A DNA stretch of 42,577 nt from JBCDBY01 sp039182715. Lineage in GTDB: Bacteria; Planctomycetota; PLA2. The number at the start of each line of letters is the position of its first letter. Within the stretch, counting starts at the first letter, position 1. The notes beneath the pieces were generated by a model that had not been told where the DNA came from, did not search any database, and was given only the letters and a program-made list of their open reading frames with translations. Shown here in pieces: positions 1 to 7,750 of the stretch. Where the stretch lies: the NCBI GenBank assembly GCA_039182715.1, contig JBCDBY010000003.1:1-42577 (forward strand), given 5' to 3'. Both the position numbers and the translations under genes were made by a program.

Positions 1-632
1 ATGTGGTTGGTCCGCACGATGTCGCCCATGACGAACGCGCGTTTCTTGTGGAACAGCCGCGCCCAGATTGAGCGCGGCCGCACGGTCCGCCAGCCCGCGC
101 GCGTGTCCACGAACTCCGCCAGTGCTCCCGGGAGCTCGACGGCGGCATCGCCGAGGTCCGCCGCTTCGTTCAGAATGCGCATGCCCCTCTGCGCGTGCGC
201 TTCGTCGGCGCGCAGCACCACCGGGTAGCGCACACCCTCGAGTAGTTCCCGCAGCTCCTCCCGGCTTTCGAAACGCGTCATGGACGGGGTGTCGATGCCC
301 GCCTCGTGCCAGAGGCGCGCTTGCACGCTCTTGACCGAACGGGAGAGCGCGTCCGGGTGGTTCACGATGCGAATGCCGCGCTTCTCCGCTTCGCGCGCGA
401 TCGCGGAGGCGTCCGTGTAGCAGTCGGGATACCACTCGCGCAGGGGATCGCCGAGCCAGAAGACGACGGCGCGCGTGTCGTCGAGCGAGGGAGCCGGGCT
501 CCCCGTTCGATGGTCGCGCACCGCCTGCATGACCTCGGGGTCCGATTCGCGGACCGCGTCGAGGATGTGCTCGAGATAGTTCGGAATACGGCCGCGATCG
601 GGCCCGTGGCGGACGAGGAGAAGGGATGCCAT
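1..632 (-). CDS. ATP-grasp family protein, 3' end outside window
   Basis: I read 210 codons from an ATG at 632 to the left edge with no stop. The protein begins MASLLLVRHG. A region near residues 55-90 has the look of a pre-ATP-grasp domain (VVFWLGDPLREW, then EAEKRGIRIVNHPDAL). This leads into the conserved K-x-x-x-x-x-L-W-x-x-A-G-I-x-T-P pattern (SVKSVQARLWHEAGIDTP), which in RimK-like and glutathione-synthetase-like ATP-grasp enzymes opens the nucleotide-binding domain. YPVVLRADEAHAQRGM fits the following ATP-binding strand. Such enzymes join a carboxylate to an amine or thiol using ATP, but the substrate cannot be told here. The C-terminal metal-binding half is missing because of the window edge. 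The gene is divergent from the 731 gene. Family call moderately sure, specific role unknown. Confidence 0.7.
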   Translation of the reverse strand, partial: MASLLLVRHGPDRGRIPNYLEHILDAVRESDPEVMQAVRDHRTGSPAPSLDDTRAVVFWLGDPLREWYPDCYTDASAIAREAEKRGIRIVNHPDALSRSVKSVQARLWHEAGIDTPSMTRFESREELRELLEGVRYPVVLRADEAHAQRGMRILNEAADLGDAAVELPGALAEFVDTRAGWRTVRPRSIWARLFHKKRAFVMGDIVRTNH

Positions 633-648
633 CGTGGCGTGTCGGAGT

Positions 649-654
649 AGCGTA
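649..654 (-). promoter_or_regulatory. -10-like hexamer upstream of ATP-grasp gene
   Basis: TACGCT on the minus strand, 16 nt before the ATG at 632. It fits the TAnnnT pattern seen before many genes here, but the spacing is longer than the usual 6-10 nt, so a short leader would result. No clear -35. Confidence 0.3.
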
Positions 655-717
655 CGTCCTCGACAAGGGCGATTCGACCCCACGAGCGTGGCACCGTGTC
701 GGTCGGCCGCGAACAAG

Positions 718-723
718 TAAGCT
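718..723 (+). promoter_or_regulatory. -10-like hexamer TAAGCT before the 731 gene
   Basis: TAAGCT followed by GG, 7 nt before the GTG at 731. The same TAAGCTGG octamer precedes the genes starting near 17410 (+) and 9058 (-). There is no Shine-Dalgarno sequence, so a leaderless transcript is plausible. Confidence 0.45.
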
Positions 724-730
724 GGAACGC

Positions 731-1834
731 GTGAGGTGGATGGTTTGTGCGCTCCTGTTCGCAACTCTGGCCCAGGCTGAGGAGATTGGCGGCGTCGTTC
801 TCGACGCCGACAACAAACCGCTCGCGAGCGTCGCGGTGGAGGCTCGCATCGGGGTGGCACGCTATGCGCTCTCGCCCCACTACGACAACTGGCTCTTCGT
901 CGGCCAGCCGATGAAGGGGCAGACCGACGCGAAGGGTCGCTTTAACTTCCAGAACCTGCCCGCCGACGCGGTGCTCACCGTGTTCGTGAAGACGCAAAAG
1001 GGGACCGGGTTCGCGCAGGGCAGCAAGGATCTCAAAGTGCAGCTGGCGCCGTTCGGTGTGCTCAAGGGCAAGATCGCCGGCAAGCGCCAGCAGCTCAAGG
1101 GTGCGCGCATCTGGATCAACAGCTGCTTCGGGATGAGTGGCTTCGAGGTGAAGCCCGATCCGAAGTCGGGACGCTTCGAGCACGAGGAGGTGCCGGTCGG
1201 CCCCGCGCGGCTCTACTTCAAGAACCACAACTTCGACTTCGCCATCCGCGACGTGGAGGTCAAGCCGGGCAAGAACAAGCCGGTCAAGACGGCGAAGTTC
1301 ACCGAGAAGTACATCACCCGCGGCGATCCTCTCGTCGAGGTGACCAAGGTGAAGCTTGTGGATCCGGATGGCCTGCCCCTCACCGGCGTGCAGATGTGGT
1401 GGTCGAGCCGCTTCATGGACGGCGGCATGAACTCCGATCGCGAAGGCGTCATCAAGCTGGCGGGTGGCGGCGTCGCCATCGGCGCACCGCCCTACATCCT
1501 CATCCTCCGCAGCCTCAACCGGGAGAAGGTCCCGCTGCTCGGCACCTACAAGAAGGTCAAGAAGGGCACCGCCCTCGTGGAGGTGACCGAGCTCCGAAAG
1601 GTGACCGGCACGCTGAAGGTCGGCGGCGAGCCGCTCGAGCACTACCGCATCGCAGCGGTCGGTCCTCCGGACAAGCGCGTGTTTCACGCCAACGTCGAGA
1701 GCGGCACGTTCACCATCCATCTGCCCGAGGGCAAGTCCCGCTTGGTGATTGGCACCGTGGACGGCAAGCTGCGCGAGAAGCAGGTCGAGGTAAAGGCGGT
1801 GAACCAACCTGTGGAGATCGAGCTGCCGAAGTAG
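731..1834 (+). CDS. Secreted carboxypeptidase-regulatory-like repeat protein
   Basis: A 367-residue protein. I chose the GTG at 731 (MRWMVCALLF) because it gives a compact signal peptide with cleavage after AQA near residue 16 and sits 7 nt after a TAAGCT box; ATG 740 is the alternative. The mature protein opens with a carboxypeptidase-regulatory-like (transthyretin-type) beta domain: GGVVLDADNKPLASVAVEAR, then TDAKGRFNFQNLPA. Related strands recur near residue 205 (VKLVDPDGLPLTGVQMWW) and near residue 290. The middle is lysine-rich (for example VKPGKNKPVKTAKF). No catalytic motif is visible. Such domains usually act as structural or carbohydrate-facing modules on the cell surface. Three larger anchored relatives occur at 5538, 13864 and 24933. 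Export and fold are fairly sure, function unknown. Confidence 0.8.
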   Translation: MRWMVCALLFATLAQAEEIGGVVLDADNKPLASVAVEARIGVARYALSPHYDNWLFVGQPMKGQTDAKGRFNFQNLPADAVLTVFVKTQKGTGFAQGSKDLKVQLAPFGVLKGKIAGKRQQLKGARIWINSCFGMSGFEVKPDPKSGRFEHEEVPVGPARLYFKNHNFDFAIRDVEVKPGKNKPVKTAKFTEKYITRGDPLVEVTKVKLVDPDGLPLTGVQMWWSSRFMDGGMNSDREGVIKLAGGGVAIGAPPYILILRSLNREKVPLLGTYKKVKKGTALVEVTELRKVTGTLKVGGEPLEHYRIAAVGPPDKRVFHANVESGTFTIHLPEGKSRLVIGTVDGKLREKQVEVKAVNQPVEIELPK

Positions 1835-1875
1835 CGGGCGCCGCGGCCACGGCCCCTCTGGATGCAGGAGACAGC

Positions 1876-2718
1876 ATGACCGACGATCGCATGGTCGAAC
1901 TCACCCCCGCCTCCAGCCCGTTTGAAGCGGAGCTGATCGTGGGTTCCCTGAAGGGCTTCGGAATCCACGCCGAGGCCGTGGGCGACAGCCTGAGCGACGA
2001 GTTCGCGATGAGCCAACAGCTCATGGGTCGCTCGGGCGGCATCCAGGTGTTGGTACCCCATTCCCAGCTCGAGCAGGCGCGAGCAGCGCTCCAGGATCTC
2101 GAAGCCGCGCGGGCGGAGCAGGCCGAGGCGGTGGACCAAGCCACGGGGAACGCGCCGGAGGAAGAGAGCGGAAGTAGGCCGGAAGGCACCGTTGCCCGCG
2201 CTTCGAACTGGATCCCCACGCTGAGCATCGCATGCCTCATCCTCGCCGGTCTATGCCTCCACCTCTGGACGAAGCAGCAAGCCGAGGCGCCCGGTCATCC
2301 TCACTTCACGGTTCAGTGGACCGGCTCGGGCTCAGTCGAGCGGTGGCGCGACAACGACAAGCTCGCCCGGCGTGCATTCGATCGCGACGACAACGGTGTG
2401 TACGAGAAGATCGAGGTGCACGACCGCGCCGGTCTCCTCTACTCACGCTACATCGACGCCGATCAGAACGGCGTATTCGAGCTCGCCTCGGTTCTGGACC
2501 GCCAGGGCAATGAGCGGGTGCGCACGTTCGATCGCGACCAGAACGGACGTGCCGAGCGCAGCGAAACCGCGCACAGCGCCAAGCTCCTGGAACGCTGGCT
2601 CGATGAGGATGAAGACGGCTACTACGAGCGCTGCGAGATGATCGATCGCCGCACCGGCGCCGTCCTCTGGTCGGGCAGGATCGACCCCGCCAAGGGGTGG
2701 GTCGCCGACGAGCGCTGA
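1876..2718 (+). CDS. DUF2007-like domain, one membrane helix, four calcium-type loops
   Basis: A 280-residue protein starting 5 nt after a clear AGGAG (1866-1870). Residues 7-75 look like the DUF2007 putative signal-transducing domain (opening EAELIVGSLKGFGIHAEAVG, ending QVLVPHSQLEQARAAL). A Glu/Ala-rich linker follows, then one membrane helix at about 112-131. The C-terminal part has four D-x-D-x-[ND]-G loops at residues 169, 194, 219 and 243, spaced 24-25 residues apart, each followed by a short strand. The spacing and loop chemistry resemble EF-hand or thrombospondin-3-type calcium loops, so the C-terminal half probably binds divalent metal on the far side of the membrane. It follows the 731 gene by 41 nt and may share its transcript. 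Domain layout is seen directly; sensing is inference. Confidence 0.8.
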   Translation: MTDDRMVELTPASSPFEAELIVGSLKGFGIHAEAVGDSLSDEFAMSQQLMGRSGGIQVLVPHSQLEQARAALQDLEAARAEQAEAVDQATGNAPEEESGSRPEGTVARASNWIPTLSIACLILAGLCLHLWTKQQAEAPGHPHFTVQWTGSGSVERWRDNDKLARRAFDRDDNGVYEKIEVHDRAGLLYSRYIDADQNGVFELASVLDRQGNERVRTFDRDQNGRAERSETAHSAKLLERWLDEDEDGYYERCEMIDRRTGAVLWSGRIDPAKGWVADER

Positions 2719-2856
2719 GGGAGACCTGCGGGCACGAGCTCGACTCCTCGGCCGCCGTCCCGTTCAATTCGCAAGACTAATCAACTGCCACACCTTGATT
2801 GGCTTGGGGCATCGGCGATCCGCGCGATCCTCCAGACAGTCCGGAACGACCGGGCT

Positions 2857-2862
2857 AGGAGG
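2857..2862 (+). promoter_or_regulatory. Strong ribosome binding site AGGAGG
   Basis: A full AGGAGG 8 nt before the ATG at 2871 fixes the start of the VIT-vWA gene. It is one of the strongest Shine-Dalgarno sequences in the window, where many genes have none. Confidence 0.7.
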
Positions 2863-2870
2863 AACAAGCG

Positions 2871-4922
2871 ATGTACCGATGGAAACCCACACTCTCGCTC
2901 CTGCTGGCGGCATGCGTCGCCCTGCCGGCGCTCGCCAACGAGGCGCCCGCGCCGGTCGAGGAGTCCGAAACCGCCCCGCCCGCCACGGGCCAGCTGACGA
3001 TCCGCGGCCACGACGTCGACATCGTCCTGAACAACGGCTTCGCCACGACCACGGTCAAGCAGACGCTCGAGAACGCGAGCGGCTCCGACCAGGAAGCGGT
3101 CTGGTCGATGCCCCTGCCGCGCGAGGCGGCCCTTTGCGAACTCAGCTTCGAGATCGACGGCAAGCGCGTCGTCGGCGAGGTCGTCGAGGTCGCGCGCGCC
3201 CGCGAGATCTACGAGAATGAGCGCGCCGCCGGCCGCGACGCCGGCCTTGCGGAGAAGAAGGACTACCGCTACTACCAGGTGTCGCTCGCCCGCGTGCGCG
3301 CCGGCGCTCTTGTGGAGGCGCACGTCGTCTACATCCAGACGCTCGACATCGACAACGGCGTCGGTCGCTACGTCTACCCCCTCACGCCGGGCAACACCGA
3401 CGACGGGATGGACAAGGGGTTCTGGACGATGGAGAAAAAGACGTCCGGCCGCCTGCGTTTCGACGTGCGGCTCAAGACGGCGTTCGGCGTCGACGGCCTG
3501 CACTGCCCGAGCCACGGCGCGTTCCGGGCGACGCCGTCCGAAGGCGAGGGCTGGACCGGATCCGTCGAGCTGCCCCAGGCGACGCTCGACAAGGACTTCG
3601 TCCTCTACTACCGCCTGCGCGCCGACCTGCCCGCGCGCGTCGAGCTCATGACGCACAAGGAGAAGGACGCGGCGGAGGGCACCTTCCTCGCCGTCGTGAC
3701 GCCCGGCCAGAACCTCGCCCGCATCACCGCGGGTCGCGACTGGATCTTTCTGCTGGACGTCTCCGGTTCCATGAAGGGCGAGAAGATTCGCATGCTGTCG
3801 CGTTCCATCGCGAGCGCGATCGGTGGGCTTCCGCCGGGCGACCGATTCAAGGTCGTGCTCTTCAACAACGGCACCCACGTCGTGAACCGCGCCTGGATCG
3901 CGGCCGGCACGCCCGCGGCGGAGAGGGTGCGCGCCCAGGCGTCGAAGCTGCAGGCGGGCGGCGGCACCGCGCTCTACCCCGCGCTGACCGAGTGCTACGG
4001 CCTCGCCGACGCCGACCGTTCGACCGCCATCGTGCTGGTCAGCGACGGTGCGGCGAACATCGGCCCGAAGGACACCCGGTCGTTCCGCCGACTCGCGGAG
4101 AAGCACGACATCCGCCTCTTCACCTTCGCGATCGGGAACGGCGCCAACTGGCCGCTCCTGCGCGACGTCGCGGAGACGACCGGCGGCTTCCCGAAGGCGA
4201 TCGGCGTGCACGAGGAGATCGGCGCGCACCTGATGCTCGCGCGGGAGCGCATGAGTCACGAGGCGCTGCACGCGATCCGCGCGTCGATGCGGGGCGCGAC
4301 CGAGCTCTACCCGCGCCGTCCGCGCAACCTCTACCTGGGCGAGCAACTCGTGCTGGTCGGCAAGTACGACAAGCCGGGTAAGACGACGCTCGCGGTGCGC
4401 GGCCGCATTGGCGGCGAAGCGAAGGTCTGGGAGATCGACGTGGAGCTGCCCGCGGTGGATGCGGACAACCCGGAGATCGAACGCCTGTACGCACTGGCCG
4501 CCATTCGCGACCTCGAACGCGGCATGCAGTCCGAGGGCGAGAACGAGGACAGCGGCAAGCGGTCGGCTATCGATCTTGCGCTGCGCTACTCCATCGTGAC
4601 CGACGACACCGCGATGGTGGTGGTCGATCCGTCGCGCAAGTCGGAGTACAACCTCGGCGACGCGAACACGAAGCGTCGCGCGAAGGAGCGCGCCGCGGCG
4701 AGCCACCGCGCGCAGCACGGCCAGAACGTGCGCACGGCGCAGGGTCGCAACCCGCACGCGGGCAGCAAGGCGTCGCATGCGCCCTCCCGCGCACAGAACC
4801 GTCGCAGCGCCGATCGGGCGACGGACGGCGGTGGAAACCGCGGCGGCGGCGCGATCGGGAGCTTCTGGATCCTGGTGATGGGTCTGCTGTTCGCCGCCGG
4901 ATTCCGGAGGAAGGACGCGTGA
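2871..4922 (+). CDS. VIT and von Willebrand A domain surface protein with GlyGly-CTERM-like tail
   Basis: A 683-residue protein with a signal peptide at 1-22 (cleavage after ALA). Residues about 40-170 form a VIT (vault/inter-alpha-trypsin) domain, with the typical VWSMPLP turn and AREIYENERAAGRDAGL helix. A vWA domain spans about 290-450 with an intact metal site: DVSGS at 296-300, Thr366 in GGGTALY and the Asp in LVSDGAANIG. A beta region follows, then an Arg/Ala/His-rich linker. The last 30 residues are a Gly-rich patch (GGNRGGG at 654-660), a hydrophobic helix and an RRK cluster: the layout of a GlyGly-CTERM sorting signal cut by rhombosortase. The stop codon overlaps the start of a rhombosortase gene. 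In proteobacteria related VIT-vWA proteins are paired with sortases. Probable role: metal-dependent adhesion at the cell surface. Confidence 0.9.
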   Translation: MYRWKPTLSLLLAACVALPALANEAPAPVEESETAPPATGQLTIRGHDVDIVLNNGFATTTVKQTLENASGSDQEAVWSMPLPREAALCELSFEIDGKRVVGEVVEVARAREIYENERAAGRDAGLAEKKDYRYYQVSLARVRAGALVEAHVVYIQTLDIDNGVGRYVYPLTPGNTDDGMDKGFWTMEKKTSGRLRFDVRLKTAFGVDGLHCPSHGAFRATPSEGEGWTGSVELPQATLDKDFVLYYRLRADLPARVELMTHKEKDAAEGTFLAVVTPGQNLARITAGRDWIFLLDVSGSMKGEKIRMLSRSIASAIGGLPPGDRFKVVLFNNGTHVVNRAWIAAGTPAAERVRAQASKLQAGGGTALYPALTECYGLADADRSTAIVLVSDGAANIGPKDTRSFRRLAEKHDIRLFTFAIGNGANWPLLRDVAETTGGFPKAIGVHEEIGAHLMLARERMSHEALHAIRASMRGATELYPRRPRNLYLGEQLVLVGKYDKPGKTTLAVRGRIGGEAKVWEIDVELPAVDADNPEIERLYALAAIRDLERGMQSEGENEDSGKRSAIDLALRYSIVTDDTAMVVVDPSRKSEYNLGDANTKRRAKERAAASHRAQHGQNVRTAQGRNPHAGSKASHAPSRAQNRRSADRATDGGGNRGGGAIGSFWILVMGLLFAAGFRRKDA

Positions 4923-5524
4923 CTCGTTCCGTCCTCCCGGCGGCCGCGTTGGCGTGTGCCTGCGCGATCGCCACCGCCGGGGTCGACCTCACCGAATTGA
5001 GGCTCGGCCCCGGCTTCTGGTCGCAGCCGTGGCGCCTGTTCACGGCGCACCTCGCCCACGCGAGCGCCACGCACTTCGCGCTCGACGTCGGTGCCGGCGT
5101 CGCGCTGGTGCTGCTGGGTGCGTCGCTGCGGTCGTTTCTCTGGCTCGCCCCCGTCGTCGCGATCGGCGTCGCCGGCGCGCGACCCGACCTGGCGGCCTAC
5201 GTCGGGCTGTCCGGCGTGCTGCACGGCTGGTTCGCGCAGGTCGCGATGAAACGCGCGCCCTGGCTGCTGCTCGTGGTCGGCGCGAAGGTCGCGCACGAGC
5301 TTCTGACCGGCGGCACGACGATGGCCGCGCTGCCGATCGGCGCCGCCCCCGTGCCGGAGGCGCACGCGATCGGGCTGCTCGCCGGTTGCCTGGGCGCGAT
5401 GGAGCAGCTGCGCTCGACCGGCGCGCGGCGGAAAGCGATGGCGCCGCGCTCTTCGCGCGCAAGCGGGAGCGACTTGGCCGAAGACACATCCCGGCCGGGT
5501 TGGCAACGCCATGCCACGCGGTAG
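4919..5524 (+). CDS. rrtA: Rhombosortase (small rhomboid-family intramembrane serine protease)
   Basis: A 201-residue polytopic membrane protein. The GTG start overlaps the preceding TGA by four bases (GTGA), so translation is coupled to the VIT-vWA gene. It has about five hydrophobic helices. Rhomboid features are present: WRLFTAHLAHASATHFALD (the conserved W-R-x-x-T-x-x-x-x-H region), the serine motif GLSGVLHGW with Ser98 and His102, and the catalytic His149 in EAHAIGLLAG. It is small, like rhombosortases, which cut GlyGly-CTERM tails and release or transfer the protein to the surface. The last 30 or so residues after the final helix (from about STGARRKAM) are basic, look disordered, and coincide with a 55-bp element repeated at 12692, so the tail may be acquired. 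The neighbouring VIT-vWA protein is the obvious substrate. Confidence 0.85.
   Translation: MTRSVLPAAALACACAIATAGVDLTELRLGPGFWSQPWRLFTAHLAHASATHFALDVGAGVALVLLGASLRSFLWLAPVVAIGVAGARPDLAAYVGLSGVLHGWFAQVAMKRAPWLLLVVGAKVAHELLTGGTTMAALPIGAAPVPEAHAIGLLAGCLGAMEQLRSTGARRKAMAPRSSRASGSDLAEDTSRPGWQRHATR
5391..5445 (+). repeat. Dispersed 55-bp repeat, copy A (inside rhombosortase 3' end)
   Basis: Aligned without gaps to 12692-12746, 46 of 55 bases match. Here it encodes the tail segment around GAMEQLRSTGARRKAMAP of the rhombosortase. The other copy is outside any gene I support. Confidence 0.65.
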
Positions 5525-5527
5525 CAT
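5522..5527 (+). promoter_or_regulatory. -10-like hexamer TAGCAT before the 5538 gene
   Basis: TAGCAT overlaps the rhombosortase stop codon and lies 10 nt before the ATG at 5538. The same hexamer precedes the WD40 gene. It supports 5538 rather than 5511 or 5526 as the start. Confidence 0.4.
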
Positions 5528-5537
5528 GCGTTCGGCG

Positions 5538-7676
5538 ATGAACGGGGTAGGCAAGCACCGGCGCGTGTGGGGAGTCGCGCTCACTCTCGGACTCTTCGTG
5601 GTCGCGGTCATCCTCGTGCTGCAGCACGACCCGGAAAACCGAGCCGGCCGTGCGGACGATACTCCCGACCGCGCGGAACTCGACGCCGCGCGCGCCGGCC
5701 TGGACGGCGAATCCCCGGACGGCGAATCCCCGGACGGCGAACCCCCGGACGGCGAACCCCCGGACGGCGGGACTGCGGCGAGCCCGGGTCTCCCCATCGC
5801 GCGGATTCGCGTCGTCGACGCGCTCACCAGTCGCCCGGTGGCATCGGCTCGGGTCGAGATCGCGGAAGTGCAAGTGTCCGACAACACAATCCGCGGTACG
5901 ACAAACGCACAGGGCGAGCTCAGAATCGAGATTCCGCGACCCGCCGGATACATCGTTTGGGGTGTGGCACCCGGCTATCCCCGTCAGTACGGATACGTGC
6001 GGCTGCCTGGGCGCGGCGAGATTCGCCTGCGGCCCGGTGCGCGTCTCATCCTCGACATCCCCCCGGGCTTGCGCGACTCGCTGCCTCGCGTTCGAGTGGG
6101 GGAGCGGGTGAATGGGATCCAGCGGGTGTTTGACCTGCCTTCGACACGTGACGCGATCGAGGCCGGTGACTGGCTCCGTGGCATCGTCGAACTCCACGCC
6201 GACGGCGGCCCGCTGCATGGGCGGTCGCTCGGAAGGGTGGCGATGCCCGAGCGTGGCGTCGTTCGATACACGCTGCCGCCGCTCGAGGGCATCGCGTCAC
6301 GTGTCCTCGCGATTCACGATCGTGCGGGCCAACCTGTCCCGGAGCCACGTGTGCGGCGTCTCGAGGACCGGTCGGTGCTTCGACGGTGGGAACCTGTTTC
6401 GATGAAGCGAACAGCTCGCCCGGGCGAGTGGCGCGTTCCGCTTCCGCAGCTCGACAGCGTCTCCTTGTCGATCGATGCGCGGGGGTATGCACGACGCTTC
6501 ATCCGGTTTCCGAACCGGGGCACGGTCAAGGAACTCGTCTCCGCGACGCTCGAACAGGGCACGACTCTCATCGTCGAGGCGGGCGCCGAGGAGGCGATTC
6601 GCGAGCTGACTGTTCACTATCTGGCCGACGAGGGCGGCGGGGGGGACGCCGTGGCGTTTCCGCTCCGTCGCGGGGGCGAGCACGGCCCTCACCAGATCGA
6701 TGTCGGCGTGGCCGCCGCCGAACCCGAGGCCGCGTCGCTCCTTGCGCGTCTGCCGGAGGACCTCCAGCTCCCGGTTCGGATCGACCACATGCCCTCGAAA
6801 GCGCGTCTGCTGCTGCGCGCCACCAGCACAGACGGTCGCACGACGCAGACAGTTCTGTCCACGGGTGCGGAGGGCTCTTCGCGCTCCGCCACGCTCCGGT
6901 GGAAGAAGAGCAAGACGGCCCGCTTTCGAGTCATCGGCGAGACGGTCGCCGGAACGCGGGTCCTCTTACGTTCGAAGCCGGAAGTCCGCCCCCGCGACAG
7001 TTTCGACCTTCTTGGATCGACCCGTGTCGACCAGGATGGGCTCGTGACCGTGTCGGGCATCCCGGACGGCATGGAGTTTCGAGTCGAATTCAAACAAGGG
7101 TGGCGCGCTGCCGAATACCGGTTCTCCGGTCGCGAGTTCACCGAGGGGTCGAAGCCGATCGAAGTGCGACTGGAAGGCCGCAAGATGCGCCGTCTCCGGG
7201 CGCAGGTTTTGAATCGCGACGAGACACCGGCGGCCGGCGTGTTTGTCTTCTTCAACGTACCGGATGGCGTGTCGGCGGGAGGCGTCACGGACGAACAGGG
7301 CGTGGCCTCGGCCGAGGTGCCTGCCGGCGTCGACATCTTCGTCGGCGCCAGCTTGCGAGACCGACACGTCCAAGCGCGCCGGTTCCCGGTCGATCGCGAC
7401 GAAGTCGTGCTCCCTATGGACCCGAGCCCCGCACGGCTTCGCATCGAGTTGCAGGTCGGCGGCACGATTCGCCAGCTTCCGCTGGTGCTGAGACGCGACG
7501 GCGTTCCGGTCTTTCATGGAGAGGTTTCGGTCGTCGGCCGGGGCTTCGTCGTCGTTCGCAATCTGAAGGGTGGGCCGTACCAGCTGACGGTCGGAACCGG
7601 CGAAACCAAGCAGGAAACTTCTATCGGGCTCGCCGACGGCGAGAATCGCCTTGTGACCGTGAGGGTGGGGCCTTGA
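5538..7676 (+). CDS. Membrane-anchored carboxypeptidase-regulatory-like protein
   Basis: A 712-residue protein. The start is set at ATG 5538 by the TAGCAT box and a short basic N-terminus (MNGVGKHRR); ATGs at 5511 and 5526 are possible. A single helix at about residues 9-27 anchors it, with the bulk outside. A low-complexity acidic spacer holds tandem GESPD/GEPPD units. A beta domain follows near residues 85-130 (ARIRVVDALTSRPVASARVE, then TTNAQGELRIEI). More Ig-like or transthyretin-like strands follow, with another clear unit near the end (QVLNRDETPAAGVFVFFNVP, then TDEQGVASAEVPAG). No enzyme motif is seen. It lies directly behind the rhombosortase but has no GlyGly-CTERM tail, so it is unlikely to be its substrate. 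Relatives: 731, 13864 and 24933. Confidence 0.8.
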   Translation: MNGVGKHRRVWGVALTLGLFVVAVILVLQHDPENRAGRADDTPDRAELDAARAGLDGESPDGESPDGEPPDGEPPDGGTAASPGLPIARIRVVDALTSRPVASARVEIAEVQVSDNTIRGTTNAQGELRIEIPRPAGYIVWGVAPGYPRQYGYVRLPGRGEIRLRPGARLILDIPPGLRDSLPRVRVGERVNGIQRVFDLPSTRDAIEAGDWLRGIVELHADGGPLHGRSLGRVAMPERGVVRYTLPPLEGIASRVLAIHDRAGQPVPEPRVRRLEDRSVLRRWEPVSMKRTARPGEWRVPLPQLDSVSLSIDARGYARRFIRFPNRGTVKELVSATLEQGTTLIVEAGAEEAIRELTVHYLADEGGGGDAVAFPLRRGGEHGPHQIDVGVAAAEPEAASLLARLPEDLQLPVRIDHMPSKARLLLRATSTDGRTTQTVLSTGAEGSSRSATLRWKKSKTARFRVIGETVAGTRVLLRSKPEVRPRDSFDLLGSTRVDQDGLVTVSGIPDGMEFRVEFKQGWRAAEYRFSGREFTEGSKPIEVRLEGRKMRRLRAQVLNRDETPAAGVFVFFNVPDGVSAGGVTDEQGVASAEVPAGVDIFVGASLRDRHVQARRFPVDRDEVVLPMDPSPARLRIELQVGGTIRQLPLVLRRDGVPVFHGEVSVVGRGFVVVRNLKGGPYQLTVGTGETKQETSIGLADGENRLVTVRVGP
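5706..5765 (+). repeat. 15-bp in-frame tandem repeat encoding GE(S/P)PD
   Basis: Four back-to-back 15-base units (GGCGAATCCCCGGAC type; copies 1-2 identical, copies 3-4 identical with AA-CCC in place of AA-TCC), followed by a partial fifth. They form a flexible acidic spacer between the membrane anchor and the beta domains of the 5538 protein. Near-identity suggests recent slippage expansion. Confidence 0.9.
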
Positions 7677-7750
7677 GTCCGACCGGCATCGGCTTCCTCA
7701 TCTGACCGTTCTCGATACGGCACCGTACTCCTGTCCCCGGAGCTACCGAC

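Noticed and set aside
2781..4778. A 665-codon minus-strand frame opposite the VIT-vWA gene
   Set aside because: The plus strand has a ribosome site, signal peptide, VIT and vWA motifs; the antisense frame has none.
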